64,000 bases of DNA from Myxococcales bacterium (GCA_016794345.1 JAEUKE010000142.1:1-64000); one strand, 5' to 3'. Shown: positions 16,321-26,600, numbered from the stretch's first letter. Notes: generated from the sequence alone by a model not told the origin. A program made the numbers and translations.

Positions 16321-17694
16321 TCAGCGCGCTGGCGGGCGCCAGCGCGCCTGGAGCTCGGGGACGCGCCCCTGGGTGATGTAGGCGTCCAACCAGTCGCCCT
16401 GCGCGGTGGGAGACGCGCGGAAGCTCGCGAGCTCCTCGTGAGAGAACGGGAGCATGTCCCAGAGCTCCGTTCGGGGGGCGCCGGGGTGGTGCGCGACGGC
16501 CGCGGGCTCTGCGGCGATGTAGCCCATCGGGCAGAGGACTGCGCCTGCAATGGGTAGGGCCGCGTCCCCGAGAACCATTCGGTCGTTGGGGCGAATGGGG
16601 TGTGAGCCGTCGCCCCCGCGGATGGCGCCGATGATCCAGTTGACCCAGCCGTTCGCCCACGGGCCGAGCTCGAGCGAGGTGAGGACCACCTCGACGTGGA
16701 GGTTCTCGTCTTCGGGTGTGCCGCCGTTCTGGGGTCGATCGGCGAGACCATTCGAAATGGCGAGGCCGCTTTCGTCGGCACGGAGGCAATGCTCGATCGC
16801 GACGCCGTCTTGCGCGGGCATGTGATGGAGCGTATGGGGCCCGAGGATTTGGGCCAGGGCGCGGCGGCGCGCGAACCGGGAGGCGGCCGCCGCCGTGGCC
16901 GGTGTGGCGGGGAACCTGCTGGGCGAGACCCACAGACCGTCTCGGCGGCGTACGAGGACCACCTCGCCCAATGATTCGGTGGCGAACCGAGCGCCGGTCT
17001 CGAACCAGCGACCTTCCGCGACCATCTCGCGCTGGACCTCGCCCAAACAGTGGGCCGCCGTGCGGGTCTCGAGCTCGTCCGGCAATGCCATGGCGACGTC
17101 GGGCAGGCCGAAGATCCACATGCCGACCGACTCCAGCGTGGGGATGTCGGCGTCGTCGCGGACCTTGAGGAACGCGAAGAGCGGGAAGGGATAGCCACCC
17201 TCCTCGAGGTAGGGCCGAGCCATCTCCAGGAACATCCCCATCTCGAAGGTGGTGTGGTTCGCGTGGGGGAGCACGAGCGCGCTGGCGAGCGGCGCGAGTC
17301 GGACGAGCGAGTCGAGGAGCGAGCGCACCTTTCGGCTCGCGTTCGACTCGATCGTCGCGTGGGGATCGCCTGGCCCCATCATCCGTTCGACGGCCTCGCG
17401 CGCGGCGCGACGCACGTCTTCGGGCTGCGCGTGTTGCGAGATCTCGAGCTCGTTCGTTCCGCCGGTGATGTGGAGCTGGGCGGGGCCGAGCGGGAGCGGA
17501 CCCTTCAGCAAGGCGCGATCGCAGAGCCTCTCGGGAAACGGAGCAGCCACCACACGACAAAGAAACCCACCCGGCAGGCTGATGCCGTCGCGCGTTTCCT
17601 CAGCCGGCACGCCCAGAGCACGAGCGCGCGACACGAAGTCGGACGCTGAGAGGGTCTCACGCAAGCTGAGGATGACCCAGGTCGGAAGCTGCAT
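16321..17694 (-). CDS. DUF4261-like plus suppressor-of-fused-like protein
   Basis: A 457-residue cytoplasmic protein. The N-terminal half looks like DUF4261 (QLHITGGTNELEIS, then VRLAPLASALVLPHANHTTF and TLESVGMWIFGLPDVAM). The C-terminal part (LWDMLPFSHEELASFRASP, then LDAYITQGRVPELQARW) resembles the SUFU-like domain found in bacterial immunity and polymorphic-toxin loci. No partner toxin is adjacent. It stands alone, convergent with the DUF378 gene. Confidence 0.5.
   Translation of the reverse strand: MQLPTWVILSLRETLSASDFVSRARALGVPAEETRDGISLPGGFLCRVVAAPFPERLCDRALLKGPLPLGPAQLHITGGTNELEISQHAQPEDVRRAAREAVERMMGPGDPHATIESNASRKVRSLLDSLVRLAPLASALVLPHANHTTFEMGMFLEMARPYLEEGGYPFPLFAFLKVRDDADIPTLESVGMWIFGLPDVAMALPDELETRTAAHCLGEVQREMVAEGRWFETGARFATESLGEVVLVRRRDGLWVSPSRFPATPATAAAASRFARRRALAQILGPHTLHHMPAQDGVAIEHCLRADESGLAISNGLADRPQNGGTPEDENLHVEVVLTSLELGPWANGWVNWIIGAIRGGDGSHPIRPNDRMVLGDAALPIAGAVLCPMGYIAAEPAAVAHHPGAPRTELWDMLPFSHEELASFRASPTAQGDWLDAYITQGRVPELQARWRPPAR
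16324..16347. terminator. Strong hairpin at a convergent junction
   Basis: GCGCGCTGGCG and CGCCAGCGCGC are a perfect 11-base inverted repeat separated by GG. It begins just after the stop codon of the minus-strand gene and lies 15 bases past the stop of the plus-strand gene, so it could terminate transcription from both sides. No T-run is present. Confidence 0.5.
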
Positions 17695-17727
17695 GGCCGC
17701 GGACCCTGGTGGTGCCGTAGCGCGCAG

Positions 17728-18627
17728 TCAAGGCGAGGAACCGGTCGGAGCAGAGGCGCCGAAATACTCGATCAGCGCGGCGCTGACCTTCTCGGGCGCG
17801 TCGTGCGCGACCCAGTGGGTGGCTTCCGGGATGTGGACGATGCGCGGCCCGGGGACGAGCTCACGGGGGGGAATGGTGAGCTCGGGTCCCAGGAACCGAT
17901 CGCGGTCTCCCCAGATGATCATGACAGGCTTGTCGATGACGCGCGGCGGCGGGACGGCCCGGCGCATGGAGGCACGGTAGTAGTTGATGGGGCCAGCGGG
18001 CTGGCGAATGGCGGCGACGTTGCGCTCGATGACGTCGGCGGCGAGGCCGTCCTCCTCGAACATGGCGCGGATGCGGGCGAAGTCGTTCCGGGAGACGGCC
18101 CACTCGGGGAGCCACGGGAGCTGGAAGAAGAAGATGTACGCGCTGCGCCAGAGCTGCGCGGGACGGAACAGGCCGCGGGTGAGGGCGACGGGGTGCGCTG
18201 CGTTGAGGATGGCGAGGCGGCGGAGGCGCTCGGGGTAGGCGCTGGCGAAGTGCCACGCGACGGCGCCACCCCAGTCGTGGCCGGCGAGGAAGGCGTCTTC
18301 GCGGCCGAGCGCCTGGATGAGGCCGGCCACGTCTGCGGTGAGCTTGGGGACCGCGTAGGCGGAGATGCCCTCCGGCTTGTCCGACTCGTTGTAGCCGCGC
18401 ATGTCGGGGGCGACGGCCCAGAAGCCGGCGTCGGCGAGCGCGCGGAGCTGCGTGTGGAAGGCCCACCAGTGCTCGGGGAAGCCGTGCAGGAGGACGGCGA
18501 GCGGCGCGTCCTCGAGCGAGCCAGCGGGCCGCGCCTCGGCGACGTGCAAGCGCACCTCGCCCACGTCGATCATCCGATGCAGGAAGCCGTCGTCCCGCAG
18601 CTCGGCGGACTCCTTGGTGACCCTCAC
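17728..18627 (-). CDS. Alpha/beta hydrolase, epoxide-hydrolase type
   Basis: A 299-residue enzyme with HGFPEHW (48-54, oxyanion-hole motif), nucleophile Asp118 in AGHDWGGAVAW, an acid in WGDRD and a catalytic His in EATHWVAHD. An Asp nucleophile in the HDWGG context is typical of soluble epoxide hydrolases and haloalkane dehalogenases. PDMRGYNESDKPEG favours epoxide hydrolase. Substrate unknown. The GTG start lies 7 bases after a -10-like TAGCTT with no Shine-Dalgarno sequence. Confidence 0.85.
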   Translation of the reverse strand: MRVTKESAELRDDGFLHRMIDVGEVRLHVAEARPAGSLEDAPLAVLLHGFPEHWWAFHTQLRALADAGFWAVAPDMRGYNESDKPEGISAYAVPKLTADVAGLIQALGREDAFLAGHDWGGAVAWHFASAYPERLRRLAILNAAHPVALTRGLFRPAQLWRSAYIFFFQLPWLPEWAVSRNDFARIRAMFEEDGLAADVIERNVAAIRQPAGPINYYRASMRRAVPPPRVIDKPVMIIWGDRDRFLGPELTIPPRELVPGPRIVHIPEATHWVAHDAPEKVSAALIEYFGASAPTGSSP

Positions 18628-18634
18628 GTGGTCG

Positions 18635-18640
18635 AAGCTA
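18635..18640 (-). promoter_or_regulatory. -10-like TAGCTT, leaderless promoter candidate
   Basis: On the minus strand TAGCTT is followed by 7 bases and then the GTG at 18627. No ribosome-binding site lies between them. Confidence 0.4.
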
Positions 18641-18661
18641 CGTGAGAACGACGGAGGAACG

Positions 18662-19357
18662 CTAGAAGGTGCCCTTGAGCATCAGGTTGCCGGGGCCGGC
18701 GACGATCTCGGTCGTGGGCGCGGTCTCGCCTCGGTAGTTGCGGTTGAGGACCCAGACGGGGCGCTTGCTGACGGCGCCGCCGATGGTGAGGCCCAGGCCG
18801 AGGACCTGCGCGGTGCCGAACAGGGCGTAGCCGACGCGCCATTCGGTCTCGACGTTCTCCTGTGCGGCGATGACGAAGGGGCCCGCCAGCGGGACGAAGC
18901 CCCAGCCCCAGTCGCCGCTCGAGCCGCAGTAGTCCCAGGACCAGCAGCTGCTGCTGTCGGACATGAGCAGGGCGGACGAGCTGAGCGCGGAAGCCAGGTA
19001 GCCCGAGCCGAGGAGGACCACGCCGGGAATCCAGAGGTTCTTCCGGCTCTTCATCTCGACGTGGTAGCCGGGCGGGGGCGGCTCGCCCTCGCGCGCGGGG
19101 ATCGTCTTACGGGGCTTGCCGCGGCGGCCCCGGGTCCAGGCGGGGGGCGTCTGGTCGTCCTCTTCGACGCTCTCCTCGACGACGACGACCTTCTTCTTCT
19201 TCTTTGCCTTCTTCTTCGGCGCGGGCGGCGGCGGAGCGGGCTCCTCTTCCACGGTCTCTTCGATCCAGCCCTCCTCCTCGTCGTCGTCGCCCTGGGCGAA
19301 GGCCGTCGCGGAGAGACCCATGCAGGCGGCGAAGGCCGCGTACCGAACGAAGCGCAT
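18662..19357 (-). CDS. Secreted or envelope protein with acidic and Lys-rich N-terminal region
   Basis: A 231-residue protein with a cleavable signal (LSATAFAQG). A low-complexity stretch of about 75 residues follows: DDDEEE, a Pro block, then KKKAKKKKKVVVVEESVEED. The C-terminal 130 residues hold two or three hydrophobic segments (LWIPGVVLLGSGYLASAL, GWGFVPLAGPFVIAA, FGTAQVLGLGLTIGGAV) around a Cys/Trp-containing loop. This arrangement is common in Polyangiales envelope proteins of unknown function. It diverges from hslO. Confidence 0.55.
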   Translation of the reverse strand: MRFVRYAAFAACMGLSATAFAQGDDDEEEGWIEETVEEEPAPPPPAPKKKAKKKKKVVVVEESVEEDDQTPPAWTRGRRGKPRKTIPAREGEPPPPGYHVEMKSRKNLWIPGVVLLGSGYLASALSSSALLMSDSSSCWSWDYCGSSGDWGWGFVPLAGPFVIAAQENVETEWRVGYALFGTAQVLGLGLTIGGAVSKRPVWVLNRNYRGETAPTTEIVAGPGNLMLKGTF

Positions 19358-19363
19358 GAACGG

Positions 19364-19369
19364 AGGATA
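19364..19369 (-). promoter_or_regulatory. -10-like TATCCT, leaderless promoter candidate
   Basis: TATCCT lies 6 bases before the ATG at 19357 on the minus strand. Confidence 0.35.
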
Positions 19370-19429
19370 ACCAGGTTGGACGAGCCTGGGCGCCCGGAGC
19401 AGCTTCTCGCGGGCGCGGGGATCCTGCTC

Positions 19430-19435
19430 TATGGT
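19430..19435 (+). promoter_or_regulatory. -10-like TATGGT, leaderless promoter candidate for hslO
   Basis: TATGGT lies 6 bases before the ATG at 19442. No Shine-Dalgarno sequence is present and no clear -35 is visible. Confidence 0.35.
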
Positions 19436-19441
19436 TCGGCG

Positions 19442-20299
19442 ATGGGAAGCACCGAGGACGTCGTCGTCCGTGCCATGACCAACGATCATGCGTTCCGTGT
19501 GGTCGCCGCGGCGACGACGCAGGCGGCCCGCGAGGTCGCGGCAAAACAACGAGTTACGGGCGAGGCGGCCAAGGCCCTCGCGGGCATCGCGACCGGGGCG
19601 GTCCTGCTCCGGGAGACCATGGCGCCCAACCTGCGTGTTCAGGGGATCCTGCGTGGCGCGGGCGGCAAAGGGACAATCGTGGGTGACTCCTTCCCGGACG
19701 GATCGGTCCGCGGGCTGGCTCAGCTCAAGGGGGACCGCTCCGCGTTTTCGCTCGGGCCGGGCTCGCTCATGCAGATGATGCGGACGATGGTCCGCGGTGG
19801 GGTGCAGCAGGGCATCGTCGACGTCGGGCAGGCCGGCGGCATCGGCGAGGCCATCACGGCCTACTTCCACGAGTCGGAGCAGCTCGTCTGCCTGGCTCGC
19901 GTCGGCTCGCGATGGAACGGCGACGAGCTGGTCGCGGCCGGCGGGTTCGTCGTCCAGCTCTTGCCGGAGGCGGAGCGCCCCGCGCACATGATCATGACGC
20001 AGCGGCTCGAGGACTTCCCGCCGATCGACGAGTGGCTCGAGAAGCCCGACTTCTCCGCCGATCTGCTCATCGGCGAGCTCTGCCTCGGCATGCCGTTCAC
20101 GGAGCTGGCGCGGAGCCCGGTCTTCTTCTCGTGCCGGTGCGACGAGGCGGCCGTGCTCGCGAGCCTCTCCACGCTGGGGCACTCCGATCTGCAGGAGATG
20201 ATCGACGACGGCAAAGGCCTCGAGATCGATTGCGACTACTGCGGCCGCGAGTACCTCATCGAGGTCGAGCGGCTGCGCGCCTTGCTCGAGAAGAGCTGA
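19442..20299 (+). CDS. hslO: Redox-regulated chaperone Hsp33
   Basis: A 285-residue cytoplasmic holdase activated by oxidation. The substrate-binding domain carries the family features ILRGAGGKGTIVGDSFPDG and VGQAGGIGEAITAYFHESEQ. The C-terminal zinc switch is complete: CRC near residue 229 and CDYC about 33 residues later, so redox regulation should be intact. Length is normal for the family. Its 3' end faces the kinase gene across a short hairpin that contains both stop codons. Confidence 0.95.
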   Translation: MGSTEDVVVRAMTNDHAFRVVAAATTQAAREVAAKQRVTGEAAKALAGIATGAVLLRETMAPNLRVQGILRGAGGKGTIVGDSFPDGSVRGLAQLKGDRSAFSLGPGSLMQMMRTMVRGGVQQGIVDVGQAGGIGEAITAYFHESEQLVCLARVGSRWNGDELVAAGGFVVQLLPEAERPAHMIMTQRLEDFPPIDEWLEKPDFSADLLIGELCLGMPFTELARSPVFFSCRCDEAAVLASLSTLGHSDLQEMIDDGKGLEIDCDYCGREYLIEVERLRALLEKS

Positions 20300-20310
20300 C
20301 CAACCTCAGC
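20295..20310. terminator. Short hairpin holding both stop codons (hslO / kinase)
   Basis: GCTGA and TCAGC form a 5-base stem with a 6-base loop. The TGA of hslO is in one arm and the TGA (read as TCA) of the minus-strand kinase is in the other. The stem is short, so a terminator role is uncertain. Confidence 0.3.
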
Positions 20311-22351
20311 CAGCGGTCCGCCGCAGCACGCTGCCGGTTGGCGGCTTGCTCGGCGGGCGCATCGCGTTGTGGCGGCCCTCGATGATGCCGCCCTCCGCGG
20401 TCATGCCAAGGACGAGGCCGGGCTCGGTGAAGAGCGCGACGATGGGCGCCTGCCAGCCTTCGTCGCGCCACATGAGATCCCAGCGGCCGAGCGGTGGCTC
20501 GACGCGGCCGGTGGAGTGCGCGGTGCGGTGGTGCATCCAGATGCTGCCGGCGCTCGCGCACCAGCCGCGACCAGACGCCTCCACCGAGGCGGCCGAGAGG
20601 TCGGGCTTGCCGGTGACGATCTCGTGGCGCACGCCAGCGGGGTAGGTCCACACCACCGCGCCGCTCGCCCCGACCGCGAGCCCGACCTGCGCGGTCGGCT
20701 CTGCGTCGGACGCGAGGAAGGCGCGGACGAGCGGCGTCTCGATGCGTTCGACGCTCCACTCGAGCGGCCGGTAGATGGCGGCATAGCCGCCGCCGTCTTT
20801 GGCGCGGCCGATGACGAGCCACTTCGCGTCCGCGATGCGCGACAGGCTGGTGACGGCGCCCACGTCGGGCAAGGGGAGGGGCTTGAGCCACCGCTTGGAG
20901 ACCAGACAGCAGAGCTGCGACTCCCCCGAGTCCGCCACGCCGACGAGGACCGCGAGGTCTTCGAAGGTGCCCGAGAAGAGCTCGTAGCGGATGCCGGTGT
21001 TGGCGAACTGCCGCACGTCGCGCGGGCCCTCGCTCGAGTAGAGCGCAAACGTGCCCTCGTCCCCGCCGACGAGCCAGCGGCCCGGCGCGATGCGGCGCAC
21101 GAAGCGGATGCGCGTCGGGTCCTTCATGCCCGCGTGTGACACGTCTTTCCAGTGTGAGCCGTTCCAGAAGGCGAGGCCCTCGTTGGTGGCGGCCATGCAG
21201 CGACCGTCGCCGTCCCACGACACGGCGCGGATGATCTTGTTGAAGGTGCCGGTGTGGCGGAGCGGTGTCCACGTCCACGCGACGAGCTGCGTGGTCTCCT
21301 CCGAGTCCTCCAGCTGGGCGCGGCGCTTCGCGACGAGCGAGAAGCGCTGCGGCTCCGATCGGAGCCAGGGGGCGATCATCATCGCGAGCGCGTCCGCGCG
21401 GCCGGGGCGGATCTCGGTCTTGCCCGCGGTGCCCACGGCGAGCGCGTAGTCGATCGCGCGGCACGCCTCGGGGTTCGCCCGCAGCTCCGGCGAGAGCCAC
21501 GGCGACTCTCGGATGCTCCGCCGGTTGTTGGCGAGCGCCGCCATGAGCGCGTCCGCCGGTGATTTGACGTCGAAATAATCTGCGCCCGTGAGCACGAAAT
21601 AAATGACCGCGGCCATGCTGAAGACGTCGCTCCAGCTGCCGACCGCCTTCGCGTCCATCGTGGCGAGCTCGGGCGCTGCATAGCCGAGCGTGCCGACGAT
21701 GAAGCCGCCGAACGTCGCGGCCATGCCCGCCGGGCGCGCGACGCCGAAGTCCGCGATCTTGAAGATCTCGTCCTCCCCGAAGCCGCAGCAGAGGACGTTG
21801 TCCGGCTTGATGTCGCGGTGGATGACACCCACCTCGTGGACCGCGGACAGGCCGTTGCCGAGCGCCTCGACCAGGTTGGCCGCGCGCTGGCCGTCGAAGG
21901 CGTGGCCGGTCGTGCGCACGGCGTGCATGACGCGCTGGCTCAGGGTCGTGCCCTCGACGCCGCCGTGTACGTACTCGACGACGAGCCACGGCACGCGAAG
22001 GTCCACCCCGCGCGTGGTGATGGGGTAGGCGCCCGCGTCGATGAGCCGGACGACGAAGGGTGTGGGCGGCACGCGCTCGTTCAGGCGGCCGAGCGCGACG
22101 GCCTCCTTCGTGACGATCAGCTCCGCCGTCTTTCCCCATTGCTGGACGAACCACGGCTTGAGCATCTTCACGACCACGCCGCACTCGCCCTCGGGCGACA
22201 CACGCATCGCGAAGAAGGCCACGCCCATCGCGCCCTCGCCGACCCGCGAGAGGATGCGGTAGATCGTGCCCGGTGAGGTCTCCGAGACGAGCTCGGCCCC
22301 GAGCATCAGCTCGAGATCGGGGTCGGTCGACGCGGGGAGGCTCGAGGACAC
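20306..22351 (-). CDS. Hanks-type Ser/Thr protein kinase with long C-terminal propeller-like region
   Basis: A 681-residue protein. The kinase domain occupies about 30-320: glycine loop GEGAMG (38-43), Lys62, catalytic VIHRDIKPDN, ADFGVARP and GYAAPEL, so it should be active. The last 330 residues have no membrane segment and contain repeated strand-rich blocks (SWDGDGRCMAATNEGLAFW, then ALYSSEG and VWTYPAG) that suggest a beta-propeller-like sensor. The GTG start at 22351 avoids overlap with the divergent nuclease gene and follows a TACCAT hexamer by 8 bases. Confidence 0.85.
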   Translation of the reverse strand: MSSSLPASTDPDLELMLGAELVSETSPGTIYRILSRVGEGAMGVAFFAMRVSPEGECGVVVKMLKPWFVQQWGKTAELIVTKEAVALGRLNERVPPTPFVVRLIDAGAYPITTRGVDLRVPWLVVEYVHGGVEGTTLSQRVMHAVRTTGHAFDGQRAANLVEALGNGLSAVHEVGVIHRDIKPDNVLCCGFGEDEIFKIADFGVARPAGMAATFGGFIVGTLGYAAPELATMDAKAVGSWSDVFSMAAVIYFVLTGADYFDVKSPADALMAALANNRRSIRESPWLSPELRANPEACRAIDYALAVGTAGKTEIRPGRADALAMMIAPWLRSEPQRFSLVAKRRAQLEDSEETTQLVAWTWTPLRHTGTFNKIIRAVSWDGDGRCMAATNEGLAFWNGSHWKDVSHAGMKDPTRIRFVRRIAPGRWLVGGDEGTFALYSSEGPRDVRQFANTGIRYELFSGTFEDLAVLVGVADSGESQLCCLVSKRWLKPLPLPDVGAVTSLSRIADAKWLVIGRAKDGGGYAAIYRPLEWSVERIETPLVRAFLASDAEPTAQVGLAVGASGAVVWTYPAGVRHEIVTGKPDLSAASVEASGRGWCASAGSIWMHHRTAHSTGRVEPPLGRWDLMWRDEGWQAPIVALFTEPGLVLGMTAEGGIIEGRHNAMRPPSKPPTGSVLRRTAG

Positions 22352-22359
22352 GGCGGCTG

Positions 22360-22365
22360 ATGGTA
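22360..22365 (-). promoter_or_regulatory. -10-like TACCAT, leaderless promoter candidate
   Basis: TACCAT on the minus strand lies 8 bases before the kinase GTG at 22351, within the 55-base divergent gap. Confidence 0.3.
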
Positions 22366-22406
22366 CCTTACCGGCGCGCTGACAATCCCCGACAAAGAGG
22401 CGCCCC

Positions 22407-23678
22407 TTGTTGATCGTCCACGCAGCCGACATCCACCTCGACAGCCCGCTCGTCGGCCTGGAGAAATACGAGGGCTGCCCGGTCCAGCAGCTGCGGAGCG
22501 CGACCCGAGGCGCCCTCGAGGCGCTCGTGGCGACGGCGCTGGAGGAGCGCGCGGATCTCGTGCTCCTCGCCGGCGATCTCTACGACGGCGCCTGGAAGGA
22601 CTACGCGACGGGCCTCTTCTTCGTGAAGCAGATGGCGCGCCTCCGTGAGGCGAACGTGCCGGTGGTGATGGTCCGAGGCAACCACGACGCGGAGAGCGAG
22701 ATCACGAAGCGCCTGCGCCTGCCGGAGAACGTGAGCGACCTGTCGACGAGCGAGCCGCAGTCGGTCGTCTTCGAGTCGATCGGCGTCGCGGTTCACGGAC
22801 AAGGCTTCGCGCGCCGCGACCTCACCGACGATCTCGCGCGTCGCTACCCGAGGCCGGCGGCGGGCGCCTTCAACATCGGCCTCCTGCACACGGCGCTCTG
22901 GGGTCGAGAAGGGCACGAGCCGTATGCGCCCACGAGCCTCGGCGTGTTGCAGGACAAGGGGTACGACTACTGGGCGCTCGGTCACGTCCACCGTCGCGAG
23001 GTCGTCTCACGCGAGCCTTACGTCGTGTTCCCCGGCAACCTGCAGGGCCGCCATGCGCGCGAGGCCGGACCGAAGGGAGCGACGTTCGTCACCGTCGAGT
23101 CCGGCAAGGTGCGCGGCGTCGAGCACCGCGCGGTGGACGTGGTGCGCTGGGCGGACCTGTCCGTCCGCGTCGTCGAGGAGGACGTGTTGGACGACGTGCT
23201 CGAGCGCGTCCAGGGCGCGCTCTCCGAGGCGGTCGGAGAGGCCGGCGATCGGCTCGTCGCCGCGCGGGTGACGCTCTTCGGTCGATCGCCCAAGGTCGCG
23301 CTGTGCAGTGAGAGCGCGGCGGCGCTGACGGCGGACGTGCGGGCCGCCGCGGTCGACGCGGCGGGTGAGCAGGCGTGGATCGGCTCGGTCCGCGTCCACG
23401 TGCGGCCGGCCATCGACGCCGACGCGCTCGCCGGCGGCGACGCGGCCGCGGCCGATCCGGTCGCCCACCTGGTCCGCTCGATCCGCGAGCTCTGTGCCGA
23501 CGAGGGCGAGCTCCGCGCGCTCGCCGCCACGCTCGCCGACCTGGGGGACAAGCTGCCCGAGGAGCTGCGCCACGACCCGGCCGCAGCGTTCCTCGATGAT
23601 CCGGAGGCGATGCGCGCCGTGCTCGCCGACGTGGAAGACCTGCTCGTGGCGCGCGTCGCGCTCGGGGACGAGCCGTGA
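22407..23678 (+). CDS. DNA repair exonuclease, Mre11/SbcD-like (YhaO type)
   Basis: A 423-residue metallophosphoesterase with the full motif set: AADIHLDSPL, LAGDLYDG, RGNHDAES, LLHTALWG and GHVHRRE, which bind two metal ions. The DSPL after the first Asp/His is typical of the YhaO branch. The C-terminal third is a capping region. The frame starts at tandem TTG codons; GAGG lies just upstream. It overlaps the ATPase gene by 4 bases (GTGA), the standard nuclease-ATPase gene pair of Mre11/Rad50-type complexes. Confidence 0.88.
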   Translation: MLIVHAADIHLDSPLVGLEKYEGCPVQQLRSATRGALEALVATALEERADLVLLAGDLYDGAWKDYATGLFFVKQMARLREANVPVVMVRGNHDAESEITKRLRLPENVSDLSTSEPQSVVFESIGVAVHGQGFARRDLTDDLARRYPRPAAGAFNIGLLHTALWGREGHEPYAPTSLGVLQDKGYDYWALGHVHRREVVSREPYVVFPGNLQGRHAREAGPKGATFVTVESGKVRGVEHRAVDVVRWADLSVRVVEEDVLDDVLERVQGALSEAVGEAGDRLVAARVTLFGRSPKVALCSESAAALTADVRAAAVDAAGEQAWIGSVRVHVRPAIDADALAGGDAAAADPVAHLVRSIRELCADEGELRALAATLADLGDKLPEELRHDPAAAFLDDPEAMRAVLADVEDLLVARVALGDEP

Positions 23679-26600
23679 AGATCCTGGACCTCCAGCTCCA
23701 CGCGTTTGGGCCCTTCGAGGGCACGCGGCTTGATTTTTCGCGCGCCCCGGGGGCGCTCCAGGTCGTCTACGGGCCCAACGAGGCCGGCAAGAGCACCTGC
23801 CTGCGCGCGGTCGAGGCGCTCCTCTTCGGGTTCGAGCACACGACGCGCGACGCGCACTCCATCCCGACCGACAAGCTGAAGATCGGCGGCCGCCTCGCGG
23901 GGGATGGCGGCCGCGTGCTCGAGGTGGTCCGGCGCAAGCGGCTCAAGGCATCGCTCCGCGATCCTGACGACAACGTCATCGATGAGGAGGAGCTGCGCCG
24001 GCTCTTTCACGGCGTCGACAGACCGCTCTTTCGCGCGCTCTACGGGCTCGACCACGTCCGGTTGCGGGAGGGCGCGCGTGCCCTCCTGGACGCGCGCGGA
24101 GGCCTGGGGGAGAGCCTGTTCGAGGCCGGGCTGGCGGGCGCCGGGGTGGCGAAGCTCGCACAGTCGCTCCGGGCGGAGGCGGAGGCGCTCTGGGCGCCCA
24201 CGGCGCGCAAGCGCCCGCTCGCCGAGGCGCTCAAGGCCTACCAGACCGCGAAGGTCGACGAGCGCCGGATGGCCACGACCGCCACCGCGTACCAGCTCCA
24301 GGAGGAAGCGATCGGCTTCGCGCGCGCGCGGCGCGAAGAGGCCGACGCGCTCGTGCGCGAGCTCGCGCTCGAGGAGCGGCGCCTCGAGCGCACCGTCGCC
24401 CTCGCGCCGCGGCTCAAGAGCCGCGCGGAGGCGCTGCGCGAGCGCGCGGAGCTGGGCGAGGTCGTGCTCCTCTCGGACGGAGCGCGCGCCGAGCGGGAGG
24501 CCGCGCTCGGCGCCCGCGCCGACGCCTCGCTCCGGCTCGCGCAAGCGGAGGCGCAGGCGGCCGCGCTGCGCGCGCAGCTCGGCGAGCTCGCCGAGATCAA
24601 CCGCCCGGCGGACGAGACCATCACCGAGCTCGCCGCCGCGATCGGATCGGTGAAACGCGACCTGCGCACGGCGCAGGCGCTGCGAGCGGAGCGCGCGCGG
24701 CTCGCGCCGGAGCGCGGCGAAGCCGAGCCGGCCGTGCGCGACGAGCTCGACCCGCGGGCGATCGTCGCGGCGGTGCGCGAGCGCGACGCGGCCGAGCTGC
24801 AGGTCGCCACCGCGGAGGGTGAGCTCGCGACCGCTCGGGCACAGCTGGCCGAGCTCGAGCACCGGCTCGGCGAGCCGGGGCCGCTCGCCGAGGGCCTGGC
24901 CGAGCTCGAAGGCGCAGTGGAGGCGGCCGCGCGCACGGCGGCGCGAGAGCAGGACGGCAAAGACGCCGAGCGACGCGAAGCGAAGAGCCGCGCGGCCCTC
25001 GCTCGCGCGCGGGCCGACCTCGGCGGGCTCGCCGCGGTCCCGGACGAGCGGCTCGCGAAGCTCGAGGTCCCGAACGAGCAGGAGATCGCGGTCTGGTCCA
25101 AGGAGATCGAGCGGTGCGCGGCGAGCGAACGCGCCCTCGTCGCCGAGCGTGTGAGCCTCGAGGTGCGCAGGAAGGGCCTCGAGCGTGACAGATCTGTCCT
25201 CTTGGCCCAGGGCGACGTGCCGACCGAGGCCGCGCTCGAGGCCGCGCGTCGCGTCCGGGACGAGAGCTTCACGCGCGCGGTGACGAGCGGCGCCGAGGCC
25301 GACGTGGAAGAGACGCGCGACCACATCCGCCAGGCGGACGCGATCGCCGATCGGCTCCGCCGCGAGATCGAGCGGGCCACGCGGCTCGCGGCCCTGGAGA
25401 TCGAGCTCGCCGAGGTGCTCGCTCGAGGCGCTGCGATCGAGGGCGAGATCGAGGTGGCGACAAGGGCTGCGGGGGCCGCGCGCGCGGCCTGTGAAGCGCG
25501 GTTTCGCAGCGCGGGTGTGACGCCGCCGCCGTCGGTTGAGCTCGCGCCGGCCTGGATCGGGTCGCTGCGCGTCTGCCTCGATCTCGGGGCCGCGGCCGAG
25601 GAGGCCTCCTCGCTGGCGCGCCTGCACGCGGAAGAGGAGGAGCGCGCGGCGGGCCAGCTCGCCAGGCTCCTCGGGCGGCCCGCCGCCGAGGGGCTCGCGG
25701 TCGAGCTGGCGCGCGGACGCGCGGCCATCGAGGCGAAGCGCGACGCCGCGCGGCGCCGGGCGGCGGACGAAGAGGCGCGCGGGCGCGCCCGCCAGGCGGA
25801 GGCTCGGCTCGTGGGGGAGCTCGCGAAACACGAGCACCTCCAGCGGACCGCGCGCGAGCGCTGCCGCGCGCTGCTCGCGTCGCTCGAGCTCGCGGAGACG
25901 GCGCCGCTCGAGCTGGTCTCGGCGCGGCTCGCGTCGTGGCAGGCGGTGCGACAGCGCTCGACGCGCCTGTCGCAGATCGACGCCGAGCTCACCTCGCTCG
26001 AGCAGTCCGTGGCCGCGCTCGAGACCTCGGTCGCGCGCATCGCGGCGGGGGCTCTTCTTTCGCTGCCGGAGGGCGACGTGCTCGTGCGGGCGGAGGCCGC
26101 GCTCGCTGCGCTCGAGGAGGCGCGGCGCGCGTCGAGCGCGCGCGCCGACGTCGAGCGAGCCCTCGCCGAGCAGGTGCGTCGCGCCGACGAGGCGCGCGAG
26201 CGGCTCACGCAGGCGGAGGCCGCGCTGGCGGCGCTCGCGGCTCGCGCTTTGGTCCCCGTGGAGGGCCTGCCCGAGGCCGAGCGCAAGAGCGCGCGCGCGC
26301 AGGAGCTCGATCGGATCGTCCAGGCGGACGAGCAGACAATCGCCGCCCTCTCGGACGGCGTGCCCATCGCCGAGCTCGAGCAGCAGCTCGCGGGGGTCGA
26401 TCTCGATCTCGCGGCCGAGCGCCTGGCCCAGATCGAAGAGGAGCGGGAGGAGGCCGATCGGCGCAAGGAGGCCGCGACCCAGGACATGCACACGAAGATC
26501 TTGGGCCTCGAGCGGTTCGACGAGTCACACGCGTTCGGCCACGCCCTCGCGGCCGAGCAACACCTGGCCCGCGCTCGGCCGCTCTTCGATCGCTACGTGA

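Noticed and set aside
16321..17694. Antiphage defence or toxin-immunity island
   Set aside because: The SUFU-like domain is suggestive, but no toxin, nuclease, mobile element or second defence gene is adjacent.
18401..19441. Plus-strand extension of the Hsp33 gene
   Set aside because: Hsp33 begins normally at 19442; the upstream part is antisense to the hydrolase and envelope-protein genes.
23018..26491. Open frame of 1157 residues antisense to the YhaN-type ATPase
   Set aside because: It is composed of Arg/Ala/Leu low-complexity sequence and has no motif; the sense frame has Walker A, signature and Walker B motifs.
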